From positions 1 to 32,789 of the forward strand of contig JAFLKM010000054.1 in NCBI GenBank assembly GCA_019163335.1: 32,789 nucleotides of DNA, read 5' to 3'. Positions 8,950 to 15,612 of this stretch are shown in pieces; positions within the stretch are counted from its first letter, which is position 1, and each line of letters begins with the position of its first letter. The notes under the pieces were generated by a model. The model saw nothing but the letters and a program-made list of their open reading frames with translations, had not been told where the DNA came from and did no database searches. The position numbers were made by a program, and so were the translations under genes. The stretch is from Desulfobulbaceae bacterium. Its GTDB lineage: Bacteria; Desulfobacterota; Desulfobulbia; Desulfobulbales; Desulfocapsaceae.

Positions 8950-10623
8950 ATGGCCACTGTGCAACAAATTCCCCAATCCCCCTGGCGTGCCATCATCGAG
9001 ACCGGTCTGCATGCCAATTCGGTCTCCAGAACCACCATGGCCCAACTGTATGACCTTTCGCTGCATCAGTCCGAAGTCATAGCCACCTCCCATCCGATGT
9101 ATAATCCCGGCCTGTTTGGACTTCCAAAGAACGCGGTGGTTCTCGTCTCCAATGATGGCTCCGTGGTGGGACGCACGGCCCGTGCCCGCCTGCTGGTACG
9201 GACCTTTGACAAACACCGGAGCGACCAGATCCAGGCTCTTCTGCGTGAGGCGGTCTATCAGTTCAACAAACGACCGGGCCTGCATCTGGAAGGGATGATT
9301 GGACTGCATCCGGATTTCATGATCAAGGCGCACCTTTTAAGTCCGGTCACCGATGCCAAAAACATGTTCGACTGGGGAATCAATTTTTGCCCCTTTATGA
9401 AACCCTGGAGTGATACCTACGCTAAATCAAGGATTATCAATGAGCCCGACATTTTAGCCTTTGCCGACCCTGAGTGGAGCCATCCGGAGTATCCCAATGG
9501 CTGTGTCATCATTGACGAGATGACCAACTGTATTGCCATTCTCGGGCTCCGCTATTTCGGGGAGCGCAAAAAAGGAACTCTGACCCTGGCCTGGACCATC
9601 GGGGTTCGCCATAACATGGTGGCCTGTCATGGCGGCATCAAGAAGATCGGCGATAAACCACCGGTGGCCGTCTTTGGCCTTTCCGGTTCCGGCAAGTCTT
9701 CCATAACCAACAGTCTCGACCATGAGGGCCTGCTCACCGCCAAAGAAAAGGTCACAGTGATTCACGATGACGCCTTTCTCATCGACCTGGAGAGCGACCT
9801 GGCTATGGCCCTCGAGCCCTCTCTCTTTGATAAAACCGATGCCGTGACCGCCGACGACCCGCTGCTCAAGTATTTCTACTCAGCCCAGAATGTCGGGGTC
9901 ATGAGCACCGCCGATGGCGGCAAGAAGATGGTGAACGCAGATATCCGCAACAGCAATGGCCGCTGCCTGAAAAGCCGCGACATGTTCCGTCATGCCGAGT
10001 CCTGTCCGCGCCCCGGAACCTTGATCTGGCTGCAGAAGGATACCAGTCTGCCGCCCATATCAAAGGTCGTGGGCAGTTCTCTGGCCGTGGCTATGGGCGC
10101 TTCGCTTTCCACCTTACGAGCCAAGGGAGTGGAGAATGTTGATTCCCGTGAGCTCGAGAAACTGGTCATCGAACCCTTTGCCAATCCCTTTCGGGTTCAC
10201 TCCCTGCTTGAGGATTGCGAGCAGTTTCGAAAACTGTTCAAAATGGGATGTGAATGTTTCATCATGAATACCCACGCCTTCGGAATCACTGATGATCTGG
10301 AGAACATCCCGAAAGAGCTGTCGCTGGCCATTGTCACTGAATTGGTACGGGGTAATATTGAGTGGCGGGAATGGCGCACCTTCAAGGGCCTTCTGGTACC
10401 GAAAAACGGCAATGCCCTGTTTGGGCAGGATTTTGACCGGAAATATAAACCAACCCGGAATCTGGACTTCCTCTGTTTTCAGCGTGACCGGATGCAGGAT
10501 CGCATCACCTTTCTTTCCCGGAAACGAGACGATGAGCAGGACATGGCCAATACCTATATCGCCCCTCTGGTTTCAGCGAGATTAACCATCGACCGGATTC
10601 TTCAACCGGATCTGTATCAGTAA
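8950..10623 (+). CDS. Divergent phosphoenolpyruvate carboxykinase (ATP-type) family protein
   Basis: A 557-residue protein. Family signatures in order: RYFGERKKG near residue 201, matching the YxGExKK segment of ATP-type PEPCK; the P-loop GLSGSGKSS at 243-251; an acidic metal-site-like HDDAF near 272; and PPISK in the place of the usual PPVSR. The oxaloacetate loop, normally GRSPKDK/R, reads GRTARAR near residue 75. The fold assignment is good. Whether it still interconverts oxaloacetate and PEP is uncertain, because the substrate-loop and post-P-loop motifs deviate. The start has GAGGAG nine bases upstream. The gene is flanked by outward inverted copies of the long-hairpin repeat, and the next gene starts about 180 bases later. 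Confidence 0.75.
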   Translation: MATVQQIPQSPWRAIIETGLHANSVSRTTMAQLYDLSLHQSEVIATSHPMYNPGLFGLPKNAVVLVSNDGSVVGRTARARLLVRTFDKHRSDQIQALLREAVYQFNKRPGLHLEGMIGLHPDFMIKAHLLSPVTDAKNMFDWGINFCPFMKPWSDTYAKSRIINEPDILAFADPEWSHPEYPNGCVIIDEMTNCIAILGLRYFGERKKGTLTLAWTIGVRHNMVACHGGIKKIGDKPPVAVFGLSGSGKSSITNSLDHEGLLTAKEKVTVIHDDAFLIDLESDLAMALEPSLFDKTDAVTADDPLLKYFYSAQNVGVMSTADGGKKMVNADIRNSNGRCLKSRDMFRHAESCPRPGTLIWLQKDTSLPPISKVVGSSLAVAMGASLSTLRAKGVENVDSRELEKLVIEPFANPFRVHSLLEDCEQFRKLFKMGCECFIMNTHAFGITDDLENIPKELSLAIVTELVRGNIEWREWRTFKGLLVPKNGNALFGQDFDRKYKPTRNLDFLCFQRDRMQDRITFLSRKRDDEQDMANTYIAPLVSARLTIDRILQPDLYQ

Positions 10624-10632
10624 TTTTTTTAA

Positions 10633-10704
10633 CCCCGATAAACGGGCTAAGTGCCTTACAGATTATTTTCCGGTAAAAAACAAGAAAATAACCTGTAAGG
10701 CGCT
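10633..10704 (+). repeat. Long-hairpin repeat, copy 2
   Basis: Begins 9 bases after the PEPCK-family stop. The small hairpin CCCCGATAAACGGG is at 10633-10646. The large stem has arms 10650-10673 and 10681-10704 with an A-rich loop. The arms have diverged from perfect pairing at a few positions, several of them G-T. The remaining sequence to 10791 holds only a small CCTCA/TGAGG hairpin. Confidence 0.88.
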
Positions 10705-10803
10705 CATGGGCAAATGGCTGAAGCAAAGGCATGCAATCGACCGTTCTGGCCATTTCCTCATAGTCTGAGGATATTTTATGGTCGTTTTCTCAGGAGAATA
10801 ACC

Positions 10804-11412
10804 GTGCCTGTTTCTCCCATGAATCGAAAATGGCCGCTATCGCTGTCCCTTGCCGCTCTACCGCCGAAATCCTTCTTCCGACGTTTTGCGGAATTGAATC
10901 ACCTGGGACACATTTCCCTCTTTCTCTTCCCACCAGGCATGCTCTTTAATGATGCGCAATTCTGGTGGGGAGACAAGCATAATCGGCCAGCCTTGCATGA
11001 AGGAGTGGACATTTCCTTCATGCAAGGCTTTGACCGGAAGACCTCAAGCGTTGCCGCTCAGATGCTGGTCCCGGCCTTTCTGTCGGGACGGCTGGTCCAC
11101 TTTCATCGTGATTTTTTGGGAGAAACCATCTATATTCAACACCCAGAGATGCGAAAGAATGGCGCTGTTTTGCATACCCTCTATGGTCATCTCCACCCCG
11201 GAAGCGCTCCTCTTCATCCTTTCGTTATCAATAAGGGACAGGAACTGGGAACCATCAGCTCCCCTCCTGAATCAAGCGTTGTCCCTGCCCACCTGCATAT
11301 CAGCTGTGCCTGGATAAAAGAAGATCGGCCGCTGAATGGACTCAACTGGGACACCATGGCCGTAAACAACAGTGCTGTTTTTATTGACCCCCTCCCTTTT
11401 CTTCTCCAATAG
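10804..11412 (+). CDS. M23-family (LytM-like) metallopeptidase domain protein
   Basis: A 202-residue protein. The M23 zinc site is complete: HEGVD (HxxxD), the strand motif LYGHLHPG, and AHLHIS (HxH). The family cleaves peptide cross-links in peptidoglycan or acts as an amidase activator. The GTG start at 10804 is chosen because AGGAG ends seven bases before it; an in-frame ATG at 10714 would add 30 poorly conserved residues, and ATG at 10819 would trim five. I see no clear signal peptide, so export is uncertain. It stands alone between two hairpin-repeat-marked units. Confidence 0.75.
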   Translation: MPVSPMNRKWPLSLSLAALPPKSFFRRFAELNHLGHISLFLFPPGMLFNDAQFWWGDKHNRPALHEGVDISFMQGFDRKTSSVAAQMLVPAFLSGRLVHFHRDFLGETIYIQHPEMRKNGAVLHTLYGHLHPGSAPLHPFVINKGQELGTISSPPESSVVPAHLHISCAWIKEDRPLNGLNWDTMAVNNSAVFIDPLPFLLQ

Positions 11413-11463
11413 AATCGAGAGAAGAACGGCAATTATCAACCCATCTTGTCAAGAACCCTAACC

Positions 11464-11913
11464 ATGCATATCCTGGTGGACGCCGATTCCTGTCCCGGAA
11501 TCATCAAGAACATCCTCTACAAGGCTGTGGAAAGAACCGGGACCAGAATGACCCTGGTGGCTGATCGTCCCCTGACAACTCCACCCTCCGCGCACATCCA
11601 GAAAATCCAGGTCAAGCCGGGTCTCAATGCGGCAGATATCCGGATCATCACTCTGGCGCAAATGGGCGATCTGGTCATCACCGATGACATCCCCCTGGCC
11701 TCAGCCGTCATTGCAAAGGGAAGCCTGGCACTGAACCAGCGGGGGGAGATGCTGCGGGAAGAAAATATCGCCGAACGGCTCTCAGCCCGGGACTTTATGA
11801 CCGAACTGCGGGAAAGCGGCATTGACACCGGCGGCCCGGCGCCGCTGACACAGAGGGATCGGCAATCGTTTGCCAACCAACTGGACCGCTTGCTGGTTCA
11901 GCAAAAAATCTAG
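11464..11913 (+). CDS. yaiI: YaiI/YqxD (UPF0178) family protein
   Basis: A 149-residue soluble protein matching the UPF0178 family along its whole length: ILVDADSCP at the N-terminus, DLVITDDIPLA in the middle, LNQRGE, then ARDFMTELRESG and TGGPAPLTQRDRQSF at the C-terminus. The conserved acidic residues suggest a PIN-like nuclease fold, but no function is established. ATG 11464 aligns with the family start; a TTG at 11446 would add six residues. It is followed immediately by copy 3 of the long-hairpin repeat. Confidence 0.88.
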   Translation: MHILVDADSCPGIIKNILYKAVERTGTRMTLVADRPLTTPPSAHIQKIQVKPGLNAADIRIITLAQMGDLVITDDIPLASAVIAKGSLALNQRGEMLREENIAERLSARDFMTELRESGIDTGGPAPLTQRDRQSFANQLDRLLVQQKI

Positions 11914-11988
11914 CCCCAACGAACGGGATACGTGCCTTTTGCAGATTATTTTCTTGCAAAAAAACAAGAAAATAATCTGTAAGGCACT
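11914..11988 (+). repeat. Long-hairpin repeat, copy 3
   Basis: Starts at the base after the yaiI stop codon. The short leader CCCCAACGAACGGG is at 11914-11927. The large stem has arms 11931-11956 and 11965-11988 with loop CAAAAAAA. The right arm is the 24-nt consensus. The left arm has two extra bases, giving a small bulge. Confidence 0.88.
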
Positions 11989-12023
11989 AACCTTTACTTT
12001 CATACATACCAACAAGAAATATC

Positions 12024-12785
12024 ATGGAATGGTTAACCTCCCCTGAAGTCTGGATGTCCCTTATCACCTTGACCGCCCTGGAGATAGTCCTCGGCGTTGA
12101 CAATATTATCTTCATCGCCATCCTTGTTGGCCATCTTCCCCAAAAACAACAGGCCCGAGGCCGAACCATAGGCCTGGCCCTGGCCATGCTCACCCGTATC
12201 GGCCTACTCTTTTCCATCACCCTGATCATGCGGCTGACCCATCCCTTTGTCACCCTGTTCGGTCATGGAATCTCGGGGCGTGATCTGATCCTGATCGGCG
12301 GCGGCCTGTTTCTGCTTGCCAAAAGCACCCTGGAGATCCATGAAAGCCTGGAGGGCGACGAACTGGAAGAACACACCACCCAAAAAAAATTCGCCTCCTT
12401 CTGGCCCACCATTGTCCAGATCATGATTCTCGATATCGTCTTTTCTCTGGATTCCGTCATTACCGCAGTGGGGATGTCGGACAAGCTGGCTATTATGGTT
12501 GCGGCCATTGTCATTGCGGTGGGAGTGATGCTCTTTATGGCCGGCACCATCTCCAAATTTGTTGAAGATCACCCCACCATCAAGGTGCTGGCCCTGAGCT
12601 TTCTGCTCCTGGTGGGGATGGCCCTAATCGGGGAAGGCTTTACCCTCCATATCCCCAAAGGCTACATCTACTTTGCCATGGCCTTCTCCGTCTTTGTGGA
12701 GATGCTCAATATGCGGCTCCGAAAGAAAAAGATGGCACCGGTGCGGCTGCGAAAGTCAGTTCCCATGGAACTCGACGTCGAATAG
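12024..12785 (+). CDS. TerC-family integral membrane protein
   Basis: A 253-residue protein with about seven hydrophobic segments. It carries the two TerC acidic membrane motifs, EIVLGVDNIIF near residue 21 and DIVFSLDSVITAVGM near 138, which are thought to bind metal ions. The central loop is charged. Members act in manganese or other metal export or in tellurite resistance operons; the substrate here is not known. No C-terminal CBS or CorC domain is attached, so it is the short form. The next gene starts 17 bases after its stop. Confidence 0.88.
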   Translation: MEWLTSPEVWMSLITLTALEIVLGVDNIIFIAILVGHLPQKQQARGRTIGLALAMLTRIGLLFSITLIMRLTHPFVTLFGHGISGRDLILIGGGLFLLAKSTLEIHESLEGDELEEHTTQKKFASFWPTIVQIMILDIVFSLDSVITAVGMSDKLAIMVAAIVIAVGVMLFMAGTISKFVEDHPTIKVLALSFLLLVGMALIGEGFTLHIPKGYIYFAMAFSVFVEMLNMRLRKKKMAPVRLRKSVPMELDVE

Positions 12786-12802
12786 TTACCGCCACCCCAT
12801 CC

Positions 12803-13834
12803 ATGCATGCGCATACCCTCATTGTCGGTGCAGGTCCTGGCGGTCTGGCCTGCGCCAGAATACTTGCAGAGCATGGACTCAAGCCTCTGGTCATTGAGCG
12901 CAAAGAGAGCATCGGGGCCAAGGTATGCGCCGGCGGGATCACCTGGGGAGGACTCATCAGCCGGGTACCCGCGGGTCTTGCCGAGAAAACCTTCCCGGTG
13001 CAGCACATTATCACCCCCCTGCAAAGGGTGCGCATCGAAGAACCAACGCCCATCATCGCCACCGTCAATCGCATCAAGCTGGGCCGGCACATGGCCCTGC
13101 AGGCCACGGAGGCCGGGGCTGAGATCATGACCGGATGGCAGGTCAAGCAGATTCATGAACAGAAATTGGTCATTGAGCAGAAAGACGGTCGACACCAACA
13201 GGACATCACTTTCGACCATCTGGTCGGGGCCGACGGATCAAGTTCGCTTGTGCGAAGACATATCGGGCTGACCAGCACCAGGGTCGGTATCGGCATCAAC
13301 TATCAGATCAGCGGCGATTTGGCCGACATGGAGTGGCACCTGAACAACCGCTATTTCGGCAACGGCTATGGCTGGATTTTCCCCCATGGCGAGACCGTCT
13401 CCATTGGCGCCTATGCGATCAAGGGCACCATGTCCGCCAAGCTGCTGAAAAAAGGACTGCTCACCTGGGCAGAACGTTCAGGATTCTCTCTGGCACAGGA
13501 ACAGGCCCGGGCCGAATATATCAACTTCGATTATCAGGGGTGGAGATACGGCAGGATTTTTCTTGTGGGTGATGCGGCAGGCTTGGCCTCCGGCTTGACC
13601 GGCGAAGGAATCTACCCGGCGATCCTCTCCGGTGAAGAAGTGGCCCGCACCATCATTGAGCCGGATTACAAAAGCGTGGTCATGGAAAAGCTGATTCACA
13701 AACACCGGCTGCACAGCCGCATGGTTCGCGTGACAAGCCTCAACTCCGCGTTCAACTGCCTTGCCGGAGAAGGTGTGGCATTGGGACTCCGATGCGGAGT
13801 AATCAAATTCAATAAACTGGAAATGGCGGTGTAG
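12803..13834 (+). CDS. Geranylgeranyl-reductase-family FAD-dependent oxidoreductase
   Basis: A 343-residue flavoprotein. The FAD-binding dinucleotide fold opens with VGAGPGGLACA near residue 8, followed by the ribose-binding VIERK. ADGSSSLVRR and the late FAD motif VGDAAGLASGLTGEGIYPA are characteristic of the geranylgeranyl reductase/digeranylglycerophospholipid reductase family. Relatives saturate isoprenoid chains of lipids, quinones or chlorophyll; the substrate here is unknown. It lies 17 bases after terC and is followed by a diheme cytochrome gene about 70 bases on, so an electron donor link is possible but unproven. Confidence 0.85.
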   Translation: MHAHTLIVGAGPGGLACARILAEHGLKPLVIERKESIGAKVCAGGITWGGLISRVPAGLAEKTFPVQHIITPLQRVRIEEPTPIIATVNRIKLGRHMALQATEAGAEIMTGWQVKQIHEQKLVIEQKDGRHQQDITFDHLVGADGSSSLVRRHIGLTSTRVGIGINYQISGDLADMEWHLNNRYFGNGYGWIFPHGETVSIGAYAIKGTMSAKLLKKGLLTWAERSGFSLAQEQARAEYINFDYQGWRYGRIFLVGDAAGLASGLTGEGIYPAILSGEEVARTIIEPDYKSVVMEKLIHKHRLHSRMVRVTSLNSAFNCLAGEGVALGLRCGVIKFNKLEMAV

Positions 13835-13905
13835 AGGCCTCTGCTCTCCAAATGAGCCCCTCTCGCTCTCCCCTTCCATCTTTCAGCCTTCAGACATTCA
13901 ACGCC

Positions 13906-14178
13906 ATGCCCCAAACGCCGAAAAGAAGAATAAAATCACTGTATCTCAACATCGCGTTTCTGGTCACCGGCGCCGCCATCCTCCTCTTTCTTTTTAACGC
14001 GCCGAAGGAAACCACGGCAAAACTGCCCAACGACCCGGACCATAGCCGTTTCCAGAACATGAAGAAAAAAGAGGCGGAAAAATTCTGCACCGAATGCCAT
14101 TCTCCGGAAGGCGGCTATCCCCTTCCGGAGGGCCATCCTCCCAAATATCGGTGTCTTTTCTGCCATAAACGTAACTGA
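13906..14178 (+). CDS. Small membrane-anchored diheme c-type cytochrome
   Basis: A 90-residue protein with a basic N-terminus, one hydrophobic segment at about residues 12-30, and two haem c motifs, CTECH (61-65) and CLFCH (83-87), close together at the C-terminus. The topology suggests an inner-membrane anchor with the haem part in the periplasm. It is too small to be a full NrfH or NapC protein. The start at 13906 is chosen because the anchor follows directly; an in-frame ATG at 13852 would add 18 residues, and neither has a clear ribosome site. It probably carries electrons, perhaps with the flavoprotein upstream. Confidence 0.7.
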   Translation: MPQTPKRRIKSLYLNIAFLVTGAAILLFLFNAPKETTAKLPNDPDHSRFQNMKKKEAEKFCTECHSPEGGYPLPEGHPPKYRCLFCHKRN

Positions 14179-14182
14179 CCAA

Positions 14183-14381
14183 CCCCGATAAAGGGGATAA
14201 GTGCCTTTCGCAGATTATTTTCTTGCAAAAAAACAAGAAAATAATCTGAATTCCATTTCTAAATCAAGATGTACACGAGGAGAAAAGTGAGCCGCGACGA
14301 AGCAGTACAGCGAGTACGGTGAGGAGCGGCGTAGCGCATTCGACGAAGTGAACGCTTGATTGAGAAATGGAATAAGGCACT
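14183..14381 (+). repeat. Long-hairpin repeat, copy 4, split by an insertion
   Basis: Starts four bases after the cytochrome stop. The small perfect hairpin CCCCGATAAAGGGG is at 14183-14196. The left arm is 14200-14225 and the right arm begins at 14234. The right arm is interrupted after 14248 and resumes at 14373-14381. Joining 14234-14248 to 14373-14381 gives exactly the 24-nt arm of copy 3. Confidence 0.88.
14249..14373. mobile_element. 124-bp MITE-like element nested in hairpin repeat
   Basis: It has 19-bp terminal inverted repeats at 14250-14268 and 14355-14373 that match at 18 of 19 positions. The interior is about 86 bases and codes for nothing. It interrupts copy 4 of the long-hairpin repeat, so it arrived later. 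No target duplication longer than one or two bases is visible. The parent transposase is not in the window and the family is not identified. Confidence 0.75.
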
Positions 14382-14464
14382 AAAACGGGGAGTTCAATGC
14401 AGGACAAAGCGGACGGATCGGGCTTCGACCCGGAAACCCTTCTTTTGATATGAGGACAGACAAC

Positions 14465-15109
14465 ATGACACAAACACAGTGGAAGATTCCGGCACTCGAG
14501 ATCCTGCAGGCCGGACCGGTGGTGCCGGTCATGGTGATCCATGAACTGGAACATGCCGTTCCCCTGGCCCGGTCCCTTGTGGCAGGAGGGGTCAAGGTTC
14601 TTGAGATTGTCCTGCGCACGCCGGTGGCTGCAGCGGCCATCCGTGCCATTGTAAGCGAGGTGCCGGAGGCCCTCACCGGTGCCGGGACAGTGATCAACGC
14701 CAGGGATCTGGCAGCCGTCACCGAGGCCGGCGCCCTCTTTGCCATCAGCCCCGGCCTGACCCGGGAACTCCTCGATGCCGCTCTGCTGGGACCCATAGCC
14801 CTGATTCCGGGAATTTCCACCATCTCCGAGCTGATGCTTGCCATGGACAAGGGCTATCGGCAGTTCAAATTTTTTCCGGCCGAGGCTGCAGGCGGCATCG
14901 AAATGCTCAAGTCCATCGGCGGGCCCTTCCCCCAGATCAGCTTCTGCCCCACTGGCGGCATCTCCGCCGTCAACTACCGTGACTATCTGGCCCTGAAAAA
15001 TGTGGCCTGTGTCGGCGGTTCCTGGTTCGTCCCTGCCCATCTGATTGCCGAGAAAAACTGGGACGCCATCAGCGAACTGGCGGCAGTAACCGTGGCAGCT
15101 GCCCGTTAA
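14465..15109 (+). CDS. eda: KDPG/KHG aldolase
   Basis: A 214-residue TIM-barrel class I aldolase that splits 2-keto-3-deoxy-6-phosphogluconate into pyruvate and glyceraldehyde 3-phosphate and can act on 4-hydroxy-2-oxoglutarate. The Schiff-base lysine lies in FKFFPAE (K135). [34 protein letters not shown] and CPTGGIS are all present. ATG 14465 has a GAGGA site eight bases upstream; ATG 14450 would add five residues. No Entner-Doudoroff dehydratase is nearby. Its own promoter region would contain the nested repeat and insertion. Confidence 0.93.
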   Translation: MTQTQWKIPALEILQAGPVVPVMVIHELEHAVPLARSLVAGGVKVLEIVLRTPVAAAAIRAIVSEVPEALTGAGTVINARDLAAVTEAGALFAISPGLTRELLDAALLGPIALIPGISTISELMLAMDKGYRQFKFFPAEAAGGIEMLKSIGGPFPQISFCPTGGISAVNYRDYLALKNVACVGGSWFVPAHLIAEKNWDAISELAAVTVAAAR

Positions 15110-15132
15110 ATCCGGCTGCTTCTCCTTGTCAC

Positions 15133-15149
15133 TCCCCTGAAGCAGGGGA
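15133..15149. terminator. Hairpin between convergent eda and psiE
   Basis: A 7-bp perfect stem TCCCCTG/CAGGGGA with loop AAG lies in the 68-base gap between two convergent genes. No T tract follows on either strand, so termination is inferred from position only. Confidence 0.35.
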
Positions 15150-15177
15150 AGCATTTAGAAATCTGTAAAACTGCCGG

Positions 15178-15612
15178 TCATCCCTCATCTGTTTTAAAGA
15201 GCTTCTTTGTTTCTGGTTCTCGCTGTATCAGATAATAACCGATGGACAGCGCCAGAATGATCGCAGCTATTCCCATCAGAGCCTGCCCGGAGTGGTTATC
15301 AACGTCCAGAATGATGACCTTGCGGGCGATGGCGATAATGGCAATGGCCATGACAATTTTTGTATGGTTAGCGTTTTGGTTAGTGTAGGTCTTGACAATG
15401 GTTTCAAGGAGTTCGATGCCGATAAGCACCAGCATGAACAATCCGAATATCTCGAAAAGCTCATTGATTTCGAGAAGGAAAATTGGTGGGGTAAAAATGT
15501 CTTTGATGATGATCCATCCCAGTTCGATGGTTGCGAGGAGCACAACCAAGGACATCATGATCACCAGAGAGAAAAAAATGAATCTCTTGAATTTATTAAT
15601 GGCTCTGATCAT
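15178..15612 (-). CDS. psiE: PsiE-family membrane protein
   Basis: A 144-residue protein with four hydrophobic segments and the phosphate-starvation-inducible PsiE pattern: a membrane pair around LLEINELFEIFGLFMLVLIGIEL and the conserved IIAIARKVIILD stretch. The biochemical role is unknown for the family. The ATG at 15612 has a strong AGGAGG site seven bases upstream and overlaps the stop of the P-type ATPase as ATGA, which implies translational coupling. Confidence 0.82.
   Translation of the reverse strand: MIRAINKFKRFIFFSLVIMMSLVVLLATIELGWIIIKDIFTPPIFLLEINELFEIFGLFMLVLIGIELLETIVKTYTNQNANHTKIVMAIAIIAIARKVIILDVDNHSGQALMGIAAIILALSIGYYLIQREPETKKLFKTDEG

Noticed and set aside
14264-15154. 296-residue open frame antisense to eda
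   Set aside because: It is low in hydrophobic order, has no family pattern, and lies opposite a complete aldolase gene.
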